Source: Micromonospora sp. RHAY321 (GTDB taxonomy: Bacteria; Actinomycetota; Actinomycetes; Mycobacteriales; Micromonosporaceae). Taken from it: a DNA stretch of 64,000 nucleotides. This document shows, piece after piece, positions 35,718 through 46,845 of this stretch. How positions within the stretch are numbered: the first letter of the stretch is position 1; each line of letters starts with the position of its first letter. The stretch spans positions 248,001-312,000 of the forward strand of contig NZ_JAMHIW010000002.1 in assembly GCF_023896955.1 (NCBI RefSeq), in the 5' to 3' direction. Below the pieces are notes generated by a model. The model did not search any database and was not told the origin of the DNA. It worked only from the letters and a program-made list of their open reading frames with translations. A program made the position numbers and the translations under genes.

Positions 35718-37355
35718 ATGCTCCACAAGACGTGGCGCCGCGTGGCGTTGGCCACCGCGGGTCTGCTCGCGCTCACCCTCACCGCCGCCTGTTCCGAGGA
35801 CCCCGGCGAGTCGACGGACCTGTCGGAGAACCGGGTTGGCGCGATGGCCGAATACGGCGTCGGCGACCAGTTCAAGGCGACCGAGGCGCTGTCCTTCTCC
35901 ACCCTCTACAACAACCACACGTTCTACCCGCTCAAGGAAGACTGGCTGTTCTGGTCGGAGCTGACCAAGCGGACCAACGTGAAGATCGAGCCCGTCGCCG
36001 TGCCGTTGAGCGACTACGAGCAGAAGCGCAGCCTGCTGATCGGCGCCGGGGACGCCCCGCTGATCATTCCGAAGACGTACCACCCGCAGGAGGACGCGTT
36101 CGTGTCCTCCGGGGCGATCCTCCCGGTGAGCGACTACCTGGACCTGATGCCCAACTTCAAGGACAAGATCACCAAGTGGAACCTCAAGCCGGAGATCGAC
36201 AACCTGCGGCAGTCCGACGGCAAGTTCTACCTGCTGCCCGGGGTCCACGAGAAGCCCACGCAGGACTACACGGTGCTGGTGCGCACCGACATCCTCCAGG
36301 AGCTGGGACTTGCGGTTCCGAAGACCTGGGACGAGCTGTACACCGTGCTCAAGGCGATGAAGGCGAAGTACCCGAACGTCTACCCGTACTCCGACCTGTT
36401 CAGCAAGCCCACGCCGACCGGCGCCCTGCTGAACATCCTCAGCGCTTCCTTCGGCACCCGTGCCGGCTGGGACTACCAGCACGCCAACTGGGACCCGACG
36501 GCCAAGAAGTTCACCTACACCGGCGGATCCGAGCAGTACAAGCAGATGCTCACCTACCTGCACAAGCTCGTGGCCGAGGGCCTGCTCGACCCGGAGAGCT
36601 TCACCCAGACCGACGACCAGGCGCGCCAGAAGCTCGCCAACGGTAAGTCCTTCGTGGTCACCGGCAACGCGCAGACCCTGGTCAACAACCACCGGCCCGA
36701 CCTGGCCAAGACCCTGCCGAACGCGAAGATGGCCAAGATCCCGCTGCCGGTCGGCCCGGCCGGTGAGATCAACCCGTTCCCTCGTCTGGAGAACGGCATC
36801 ATGATCTCCTCGAAGGCCCGGGAGAGCAAGAACTTCGTAGCGATGATGCAGTTCATCGACTGGCTGTGGTATTCCGACGCCGGCCAGGAGTTCGCCCGGT
36901 GGGGCGTGGAGGGGACGACCTTCACCAAGGACGCGTCCGGCAAGCGCACGGTCACCGCCGGCGTCGACGTCCTCGGGCTCAACCCGAAGGCCCCCAAGCA
37001 CCTGCAGAAGGATTTCGGCTTCTACAACGGCGTCTTCGCCTACGGCGGCACCCCCGACCTGGTCCGTGGGTTCTTCTCCCCCGAGGAGCTGGAGTTCCAG
37101 AAGGTGATGGACGCCCGCAAGCCGAGGGAGGTGGCCCCGCCGTTCCCGTTCACCGATGAGGAACGCGAGCAGGTGTCGCTCTGGGAGACCCCGCTGAAGG
37201 ACTTCGTCTCCCAGAACACGCTGAAGTTCGCCCTCGGTCAGCGGCCCCTGAGCGAGTGGGACGCCTACCTGGCCGAGCTGAAGGCCAAGAACTCCGAGCA
37301 GTACATCGACATGGTCAACAAGGCGTACGAGCGCTTCCAGAAGAACAACGGCTGA
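35718..37355 (+). CDS. Oligosaccharide-binding lipoprotein of the ABC transporter (LipO/LplA type)
   Basis: 545 residues from ATG 35718 with GAAAGGACGAG upstream. The signal peptide ends in lipobox LTAAC. The long type II solute-binding fold (about 520 mature residues) is typical of LplA/YtcQ proteins that bind oligosaccharides. Its place before GH39 and GH67 genes points to (glucurono)xylo-oligosaccharides as ligand, by context. Confidence 0.9.
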   Translation: MLHKTWRRVALATAGLLALTLTAACSEDPGESTDLSENRVGAMAEYGVGDQFKATEALSFSTLYNNHTFYPLKEDWLFWSELTKRTNVKIEPVAVPLSDYEQKRSLLIGAGDAPLIIPKTYHPQEDAFVSSGAILPVSDYLDLMPNFKDKITKWNLKPEIDNLRQSDGKFYLLPGVHEKPTQDYTVLVRTDILQELGLAVPKTWDELYTVLKAMKAKYPNVYPYSDLFSKPTPTGALLNILSASFGTRAGWDYQHANWDPTAKKFTYTGGSEQYKQMLTYLHKLVAEGLLDPESFTQTDDQARQKLANGKSFVVTGNAQTLVNNHRPDLAKTLPNAKMAKIPLPVGPAGEINPFPRLENGIMISSKARESKNFVAMMQFIDWLWYSDAGQEFARWGVEGTTFTKDASGKRTVTAGVDVLGLNPKAPKHLQKDFGFYNGVFAYGGTPDLVRGFFSPEELEFQKVMDARKPREVAPPFPFTDEEREQVSLWETPLKDFVSQNTLKFALGQRPLSEWDAYLAELKAKNSEQYIDMVNKAYERFQKNNG

Positions 37356-37464
37356 TCAGTGGGAAGTCCGGTCGGGCGGCGCACAGCGGCCCGGCCGGAC
37401 CCCGGCGACCACCGGCGCGCGAGCGTGACCCGCCCGTCCCGGGCAGGACGACCAGAGGACCCCC

Positions 37465-39006
37465 ATGCCCATCACCGTTCCCGATCAGCCGATCGGCCGG
37501 CTCACCGACGCCTGGCGCGGCTGTGTCGGCACCGGCCGTTTCGAGTTGGCCCTGCGCCGTGACTACCAGGACTCGCTGGCCCTCATCCAGCGGGACATCG
37601 GCTTCCGGCACATCCGGGGGCACGGGCTGCTCAGCGACGGCGTCGGCGTGCACCGCCCGTACGAGCACCGGGGCGAGCGCCGCGTGCACCACTCGTTCAC
37701 CTACGTCGACCAGGTCGTCGACGCGTACCTCGACCTCGGCATCCGGCCGTTCGTCGAGCTGGGGTTCATGCCCTCGGGTCTCGCCTCGGGCGACCAGACG
37801 GTGTTCTGGTGGCGGGGCAACGTCACGCCGCCCCGCTCCTGGTCGGAGTGGTCGGACCTGGTCCGGGCCACGGTCGCCCACCTGGTCGACCGGTACGGCC
37901 TCGACGAGGTCCGCGGCTGGCCGATCGAGGTGTGGAACGAGCCCAACCTGGCGTCCTTCTGGCAGGGCGCCGACCGGGACGCGTACCACCGCCTGTACGA
38001 GGTGAGCGCGCACGCGGTCAAGGAGGTCGACGCGTCGTTGCAGGTCGGCGGCCCGGCGATCTCGCCGGGCGCGGACGAGTGGCTGGTGCCCTTCGCCGAG
38101 TTCGTCACCGACCGTCAGGTGCCGGTCGACTTCGTCAGCCGGCACGCCTACACCTCCGGGCCCGCCCGGCACGTGCCGTTCGGCACCCACCAGACGCTCG
38201 CTCCGGCGGCGGAGCTGCTCACCCAGTTCGCCGCACCGCGCCGGCACCTGGCCGGCACCGCGCTGGCGGGGCTGCCGGTGCACATCACCGAGTTCAACTC
38301 CTCCTACCGGCCGGACAACCCGATCCACGACACGGCGTTCCACGCCGCGTACCTCGCGCCGGTGCTGGCCGCCGGCGGCGAGGTCGTCGACTCCTTCTCG
38401 TACTGGACGTTCAGCGACATGTTCGAGGAGGTGGGGGTGCCCACCGCGCTGTTCCACGGCGGGTTCGGCCTGCTCACCCACCGCCAGATCAAGAAACCCA
38501 CCTACCACCTGTACGCCTTCATGGCCCGCCTCGGCGACGAGGTGCTCGCGCGCGGCGACGACCACCTGGTGACCCGACACCCCGACGGTCGGATCGCCGT
38601 GCTGGCCTGGGCGCCGGTGGATGTCACCGGCCGCTCGCCGGTGCCCGACCGGCACCCGCTGGCCCTGTCCATCCCGCTCGGTCCGCCCGGTACGGCGTCG
38701 GCGTTCCTGCTCCGCTCGACGGTCAGCGAGGAGGCGGGTAACGCGCGGGCGGCCTGGGCGGAGCTGGGCCGCCCCCGCTCGCCCAGCGCGCGGCAGCTCG
38801 ACGCGCTGCGGGAGGCCGCCGAGCCGGCCCGTACCCACCGCGCCCTGCCGGTCGCCGACGGCCGGGTCGACGTGGACCTCACCCTGGCCCGGCACGAGGT
38901 GACCCTCGTCGAGCTGAGCCCGGTGGTGGACGAGACCCCGCCGTGGTGGGACGACGACCGCCTGCTCGGCCTGCCGGCCGGGCCCGAGCGCGAGGAGCAG
39001 CCGTGA
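37465..39006 (+). CDS. GH39 beta-xylosidase
   Basis: This 513-residue intracellular enzyme has no signal peptide. A TIM barrel carries the GH39 acid/base Glu159 in EVWNEPN and nucleophile Glu276 in HITEFNSSY. A C-terminal beta domain follows. GH39 retaining beta-xylosidases release xylose from the non-reducing end of xylo-oligosaccharides. It directly follows the transporter and overlaps the next gene by GTGA. Alpha-iduronidase activity, also in GH39, is unlikely in this context. Confidence 0.88.
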   Translation: MPITVPDQPIGRLTDAWRGCVGTGRFELALRRDYQDSLALIQRDIGFRHIRGHGLLSDGVGVHRPYEHRGERRVHHSFTYVDQVVDAYLDLGIRPFVELGFMPSGLASGDQTVFWWRGNVTPPRSWSEWSDLVRATVAHLVDRYGLDEVRGWPIEVWNEPNLASFWQGADRDAYHRLYEVSAHAVKEVDASLQVGGPAISPGADEWLVPFAEFVTDRQVPVDFVSRHAYTSGPARHVPFGTHQTLAPAAELLTQFAAPRRHLAGTALAGLPVHITEFNSSYRPDNPIHDTAFHAAYLAPVLAAGGEVVDSFSYWTFSDMFEEVGVPTALFHGGFGLLTHRQIKKPTYHLYAFMARLGDEVLARGDDHLVTRHPDGRIAVLAWAPVDVTGRSPVPDRHPLALSIPLGPPGTASAFLLRSTVSEEAGNARAAWAELGRPRSPSARQLDALREAAEPARTHRALPVADGRVDVDLTLARHEVTLVELSPVVDETPPWWDDDRLLGLPAGPEREEQP

Positions 39007-39692
39007 GCGGTGCCACGCACACCCGGCGACAGTTCGGCGACGGACCCCTGTCCCGGGCCGCCGCCCGCGTCTACACCCTGCTCGTGGTCGAGCTGCTGCT
39101 CCTGCTCACCACCCTGCCCGGGCTGCTTCCGCTGCTGCTGCTCGGGCGGGACCCGAGCAACCTGCCGCTGGCCGCGGCCTGCCTGGTCCCGGTCGGCCCG
39201 GCGGTCGCCGCGGCCCTGTACGCCCTGCGCCACCAGCGCCCCGACGTGACGGATCTGCGGCCCGCCGCCGTGTTCTGGCGGGGCTACCGGGCCAACCTCA
39301 CAGGGGCGCTGCGCGTCTGGGTTCCGACGCTGCTGTGGCTGACCGTCCTCGCGGTCAACCTCGCCCACCTCGGTGCCGCCGCCGTCCCCGGGTGGTGGGC
39401 GGTGCCGCTGGTCCTGATCGGAGTCGGCGTGACCCTCTGCGCCGCCAACGCCCTGGTCATCACCTCCCTGTTCGACTTCCGCGCCCGAGACGTGCTCCGG
39501 CTGGCCGTGCACTTCCTGGTGCGTACCCCCGCTGTCACCATCGGCAACGCCCTGCTGCTGGCCGCGGCGGCCGGCGTCACGGCGGTGTTCTCCGAGGCGG
39601 TGCTGGCGCTGTTCGCCTCGGTCGCGGTCCTGGCGTTCCTGCGCGTCGCCGACCCGATGATCCACCTGATCCGGAAGGAGTTCACCGCATGA
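39003..39692 (+). CDS. DUF624 (YesL-like) membrane protein
   Basis: 229 residues from a GTG overlapping the GH39 stop. Five to six hydrophobic segments and the YesL pattern (early LLLTTLPGLLPLLLLG, mid-protein FWRGYRANLTGALRVW) are visible. YesL-family proteins accompany LplB/YtcP-type sugar transporters in many operons, but their role is unknown; assistance to transporter function or assembly is often supposed. It overlaps the GH42 start by ATGA. Confidence 0.8.
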   Translation: MSGATHTRRQFGDGPLSRAAARVYTLLVVELLLLLTTLPGLLPLLLLGRDPSNLPLAAACLVPVGPAVAAALYALRHQRPDVTDLRPAAVFWRGYRANLTGALRVWVPTLLWLTVLAVNLAHLGAAAVPGWWAVPLVLIGVGVTLCAANALVITSLFDFRARDVLRLAVHFLVRTPAVTIGNALLLAAAAGVTAVFSEAVLALFASVAVLAFLRVADPMIHLIRKEFTA

Positions 39693-41722
39693 GCCTGCCC
39701 GTCACGGCAAAGGTGCCCTTCGGCGGCGACTACAACCCGGAGCAGTGGCCCGAGGACGTGTGGAAGCAGGACTACCGGCTCTTCGACGCCGCCCGGATCG
39801 ACCTGGTCACCGTGGGCGTGTTCGACTGGGCGCTCACCCAGCCCGCCGAGGGCGTGTACGACTTCTCGCCGCTGGACCGGATCGTCGAGCGGGCCGCTGC
39901 CGAGGGGCGCGGCATCTGCCTGGCGACCGGCACCGGCGCGCACCCGGCGTGGCTGGCGAAGGCGTACCCGGAGGTGACCCGGACCGACTTCGAGGGCCGC
40001 AAGCACCGCTTCGGGCAGCGGCACAACTCCTGTCCCAGCTCACCGGTGTTCCGCCGGCTCTCCACCGAGCTTGCCCGCCGGGTGGCGAGCCGCTACGCCG
40101 ACAACCCGGCGGTCATCGCCTGGCACGTCGGCAACGAGTACGGCGGCGCCTGCTACTGCGAACTCTGCGCGGCCGCCTTTCGTGACTGGCTGCGCCAGCG
40201 CCACGGCACGCTCGACGAGCTGAACGCGGCCTGGTACACCACCTTCTGGTCGCACACCTTCACCGACTGGGACCAGATCGAGCCGCCGTCGGCGCTGACC
40301 GAGCACTGGCGCGGCCCCGACCACACGGCCTTCCAGGGCATCACCCTGGACTTCCTGCGGTTCACCTCCGACGCGATGCTCACCAACTTCCGCGACGAGA
40401 AGGCCGCCATCCGGGAGTCCAGCCCCGACCTCCCGGTCACGACCAACTTCATGGGCATGTACCGGCCGATCGACTACCACCGCTGGGCACCCCACCTGGA
40501 CTTCGCCTCCTGGGACAACTACCCGCCCGACGACGATTCGGCGGCCCGGATGGCGCTGACCCACGACCTGATGCGCGGGCTCAAGGACGGCCAGCCGTTC
40601 TGGCTGATGGAGCAGACCCCGAGCGTCACCGCCTGCCGGGACGTCAACCCGCTGAAGCGGCCCGGCCTGATGCGGCTGTGGAGCTGGCAGGCGGTGGCGC
40701 ACGGCGCGGACGCCGTGCTGTTCTTCCAGCTCCGTGCGTCCCGGGGTGCCAGCGAGAAGTACCACGGCGCGGTGATCGGCCACGCCGGCCGCTCCGACAC
40801 CCGGGTCTTCCGGGAGGTCGCCGAGCTGGGTGCCGAGCTGAGCCGGCTCGGCTCCGCGTCGCTGGGCGCGCGGACGCCGGCGCGGGTGGCGGTGCTGTTC
40901 GACTGGGACAGCTGGTGGGCGTTGGAGATCTCCGACGGCCCGTCCCGGCTGGTGCGCTACCAGCAGGTCGTGCTGGCGTACCACCGGGCGCTCTGGGACG
41001 CCGGGGTCGACCTGGACGTCGTCCCGGTGACCGCCGACCTGTCCGGCTACGACGTGGTCGTCGCGCCGGCCCTGCACCTGCTCAAGGGAGACCTGCCGCG
41101 GCGGTTGGAGGCGGTGGCCGCGCGCGGCGGCTCGGTGCTGACCACGTACCTGTCGGGTCGGGTGGACGAGAACGACCAGGCGTTCCTCCTGGACGTGCCG
41201 GGCCCGCTCGGGCAGCTCATGGGGATCCGGGTCGACGAGTGGGACGCCCGTGGCCCCGAGGTGGTCAACCCGGTCCGCCTCGGTGCGGGCGCCGACCAGA
41301 TCGAGGTCGAGGCGCGGCTGCTGTTCGAGCTGGTGATTCCGCAGGGCGCGGAGGTGGTCGGCACCTACCAGGCCGACTTCTACGCCGGCACACCGGCGGT
41401 GACCCGCAACGCCCACGGCGACGGGTACGGCTGGTACGTCGCCGCCGGCCTAGACCAGGCCGGGATCTCCTGGGTGGTCCGGCAGGTGCTGGCCCGGCAC
41501 GACCTGCTCGGGCCCTACCCCGACGTGCCGGACCTGGAGTCCGCCGTGCGGGTCGCGCCGGACGGGACGCGCCTGCTGTTCCTGCTCAACCACCGCGCCG
41601 AGCCGGTCGAGGTGACCGCGTCGACCGGCGGCGTCGACCTGCTCGGCGGTGATCGGACGGAGACCGGCCAGCCGCTGCGGCTGCCGGCGTACGGGGTCGT
41701 GGTGCTGCGGGAGGACCGGTGA
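39689..41722 (+). CDS. GH42 beta-galactosidase-like enzyme
   Basis: This 677-residue intracellular enzyme has a TIM barrel with acid/base Glu150 (HVGNEYGG) and nucleophile Glu309 (LMEQTP). A zinc site of Cys115, Cys155, Cys157 and Cys160 is typical of GH42. The trimerisation domain and C-terminal beta domain are present. GH42 enzymes hydrolyse beta-galactosides and some act on alpha-L-arabinopyranosides. In this xylan operon it may trim galactose or arabinopyranose side groups. It overlaps its neighbours at both ends. Confidence 0.9.
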   Translation: MSLPVTAKVPFGGDYNPEQWPEDVWKQDYRLFDAARIDLVTVGVFDWALTQPAEGVYDFSPLDRIVERAAAEGRGICLATGTGAHPAWLAKAYPEVTRTDFEGRKHRFGQRHNSCPSSPVFRRLSTELARRVASRYADNPAVIAWHVGNEYGGACYCELCAAAFRDWLRQRHGTLDELNAAWYTTFWSHTFTDWDQIEPPSALTEHWRGPDHTAFQGITLDFLRFTSDAMLTNFRDEKAAIRESSPDLPVTTNFMGMYRPIDYHRWAPHLDFASWDNYPPDDDSAARMALTHDLMRGLKDGQPFWLMEQTPSVTACRDVNPLKRPGLMRLWSWQAVAHGADAVLFFQLRASRGASEKYHGAVIGHAGRSDTRVFREVAELGAELSRLGSASLGARTPARVAVLFDWDSWWALEISDGPSRLVRYQQVVLAYHRALWDAGVDLDVVPVTADLSGYDVVVAPALHLLKGDLPRRLEAVAARGGSVLTTYLSGRVDENDQAFLLDVPGPLGQLMGIRVDEWDARGPEVVNPVRLGAGADQIEVEARLLFELVIPQGAEVVGTYQADFYAGTPAVTRNAHGDGYGWYVAAGLDQAGISWVVRQVLARHDLLGPYPDVPDLESAVRVAPDGTRLLFLLNHRAEPVEVTASTGGVDLLGGDRTETGQPLRLPAYGVVVLREDR

Positions 41723-43839
41723 GCGCCGAGGAGCCGGTGCCGGTCGACGAGCCGGCCGGCGCCGAGGAACCGCGGGCGCACGCCGCCTGGCTGCCGCCGG
41801 AGGCGTTCCGGGCGCTCGGCGCTCGACGCGTCCTGGTGCACGGCGACGGGATGCTCGTCGACACCGTCCTCGACGAGGTGGCCCGGGGCTGCACCCGCTA
41901 CGGCGGGCGCGTGTGGCACTCGCCGTCCTGGGACGTCGACGCCGACCTGGTGTTGGCGCTGCGCGGCGCCGGCCCGCTGCCGAGCCCGTCGGTGCAGGCG
42001 GCGCGGGCAGCGGGAGAGGCAGCGCTGGCGGAGGCCGGCGACGGCGGGGCGCTCGGTGACGAGGGGTTTTTCCTGGCGCGGGCCGGCCAGGTGACCGTGG
42101 TGCTGGCCGACGCGCCCGCCGGTCTGCTGTACGGGTTGTACCACCTGGTCCGGCTCGGCGCGGCGGCCTTCGACCCGGCCCGTCCACCGGAGCGCCAGCG
42201 GCCCGTGCTGCGCCGACGGATGCTGAACCACTGGGACAACGTGGCCGTGCACCCGGTGATGGGCCAGGTCGAACGGGGGTACGCGGGCGGCTCGATCTTC
42301 TGGCGGGACGGCCGTCCGCGCGGCGACCTGGCCCGGGTCCGGGAGTACGGGCGGCTGCTGGCGGCCTGCGGGATCAACGCCATCTCGGTGAACAACGTCA
42401 ATGTCGGCCGGACCGAGGCACTGCTGCTCACCGACCGGCTCGGCGACGTGGCCGAGATCGCGGACGTCCTGCGCCCGTACGGCATCCGGGTGCACCTGTC
42501 GGTCAGCTTCGCCGCACCGGTCGTCCTGGGTGGCCTGCCGACCGCCGACCCGGTGGACGAGGGGGTGCGGGCCTGGTGGTCCTCCACCACCCGGCAGGTG
42601 TACGAGCGCATCCCGGACTTCGGTGGCTACGTGGTGAAGGCCGACTCGGAGGGCCAGCCCGGCCCGTTCACCTACGGGCGCGACCACGCCGACGGGGCGA
42701 ACCTGCTCGCTGACGCGCTCGCACCGCACGGGGGAGCGGTGCACTGGCGGGCGTTCGTCTACAACCATCACCAGGACTGGCGGGACCGCTCCACCGACCG
42801 GGCGCGGGCGGCGTACGACCACTTCGCCCCGCTCGACGGGCGGTTCCGGTCCAACGTGGTCCTGCAGGTGAAGTTCGGCCCGATCGACTTCCAGGTGCGC
42901 GAGCCGGTGTCCCCGGTGATCGCGGCCATGCCGGCCACCCGGTTGGCGGTGGAGTTGCAGGTCACCCAGGAGTACACCGGCCAGCAGCGACACGTCTGCC
43001 ACCTCGGCCCGTGCTGGAGCGAGGTGCTGCGGTACACGCCGTGGGGTCCGGACGGGCGGACCGTCGCCGACGTGGCAGCGGGGGAGGCGGGGGCGGGCGG
43101 CGGCCTGGTCGCCGTCGCCAACGTGGGCGACGACATCTTCTGGACCGGGCACCCGCTGGCGCAGGCCAACCTGTACACGTTCGGCCGGCTCGCCTGGGAT
43201 CCCGGGTTGGACCCGGGTGCGGTTCTCGACGAGTGGATCGCGCTCACCTTCCCGCCGTCGGCGATCGGCGACCCGGAGCTGGTGGGGCGGACACTGCACG
43301 AGATCATGGACGACTCCTGGCGTACCTACGAGCGGTACACGGCCCCGCTGGGTGTCGGCTTCATGGTTCATCCCGGCGACCACTACGGCCCGGACGTCGA
43401 CGGGTACGAGTACTCGCGGTGGGGCACCTACCATTTCGCCGACCGCGACGGCGTCGGCGTGGACCGCAGCCGCGCGACGGGCACGGGCTTCGCCGGCCAG
43501 TACCCGCCGTACTGGGCGCAGGTGTACGAGTCGCCGCAGCGCTGCCCCGACGAGCTGCTGCTCTTCTTCCACCACATCCCCTACGGGCACGTCCTGCACA
43601 ACGGGTCCACCGTCATCCAGCACATCTACGACGCCCACTTCGCCGGCGTCGACGAGGTGGTGGCGATGCGGCAGCGGTGGCGGACGCTGAGCGGGATGGT
43701 CGACCCGGCCGTGTACGAGCGGGTGGCTCAGCGCCTCGACGAGCAGGTGCGCAGCGCCGTCGAGTGGCGGGACCAGATCAACACGTACTTCCTCCGCAAG
43801 TCCGGTGTGCCCGACGCGCGGGGGCGCCGCATCTACTGA
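41719..43839 (+). CDS. aguA: GH67 alpha-glucuronidase
   Basis: 706 residues from a GTG overlapping the GH42 stop. The catalytic core has the general acid Glu311 in VVKADSEGQPGP and the acidic pair Asp390 and Glu395 in KFGPIDFQVREP, with conserved HWDN and NHHQDW blocks. GH67 enzymes remove (4-O-methyl)glucuronic acid from the non-reducing end of short aldouronic acids inside the cell. This specificity is the strongest evidence that the operon handles glucuronoxylan fragments. Confidence 0.93.
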   Translation: MSAEEPVPVDEPAGAEEPRAHAAWLPPEAFRALGARRVLVHGDGMLVDTVLDEVARGCTRYGGRVWHSPSWDVDADLVLALRGAGPLPSPSVQAARAAGEAALAEAGDGGALGDEGFFLARAGQVTVVLADAPAGLLYGLYHLVRLGAAAFDPARPPERQRPVLRRRMLNHWDNVAVHPVMGQVERGYAGGSIFWRDGRPRGDLARVREYGRLLAACGINAISVNNVNVGRTEALLLTDRLGDVAEIADVLRPYGIRVHLSVSFAAPVVLGGLPTADPVDEGVRAWWSSTTRQVYERIPDFGGYVVKADSEGQPGPFTYGRDHADGANLLADALAPHGGAVHWRAFVYNHHQDWRDRSTDRARAAYDHFAPLDGRFRSNVVLQVKFGPIDFQVREPVSPVIAAMPATRLAVELQVTQEYTGQQRHVCHLGPCWSEVLRYTPWGPDGRTVADVAAGEAGAGGGLVAVANVGDDIFWTGHPLAQANLYTFGRLAWDPGLDPGAVLDEWIALTFPPSAIGDPELVGRTLHEIMDDSWRTYERYTAPLGVGFMVHPGDHYGPDVDGYEYSRWGTYHFADRDGVGVDRSRATGTGFAGQYPPYWAQVYESPQRCPDELLLFFHHIPYGHVLHNGSTVIQHIYDAHFAGVDEVVAMRQRWRTLSGMVDPAVYERVAQRLDEQVRSAVEWRDQINTYFLRKSGVPDARGRRIY

Positions 43840-43936
43840 CCGGGAATTTTCCGGTAACACGCCACCGCGTCTTCCGTGGACGCCGTCGGCTCCCCGTATC
43901 GCCGCGCAGGCTGTTGCCCGGTTCCGGCGGGCGAAG

Positions 43937-43973
43937 ACTTCCGGAAGTATTGACAATCGAGTCACATCGATTG
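43937..43973 (+). promoter_or_regulatory. Promoter/operator region of the secreted xylanolytic genes
   Basis: A 12-base palindrome ACTTCCGGAAGT (43937-43948), TTGACA (43950-43955) and an inverted repeat CAATCGA-N6-TCGATTG (43954-43973) overlap within 37 bases. No clean -10 is seen. The repeats differ from the CCGAAAGTTTCGG operators, so a separate regulator may act here. Confidence 0.45.
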
Positions 43974-44069
43974 AAGCTGACAAGGTCACGCGAGCCGCGG
44001 TCAGGGTCGGGCGAAGGGCAGTCCTCGATCTACTCCCCTTCCATGCGCCACTTCCCCCAGGAATCGCGA

Positions 44070-46774
<2,705 letters not shown>

Positions 46775-46782
46775 CCACGGGC

Positions 46783-46821
46783 CGGCCGGTGTGGAGGGAC
46801 CCGAACCCTCCACACCGGCCG
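46783..46821. terminator. Terminator between the xylanase and the convergent GH35 gene
   Basis: Perfect 16-bp stem (46783-46798 with 46806-46821) and a 7-base loop, nine bases after the xylanase stop. Confidence 0.85.
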
Positions 46822-46845
46822 CGCCCACTCAGGTCGGAGCGGCGG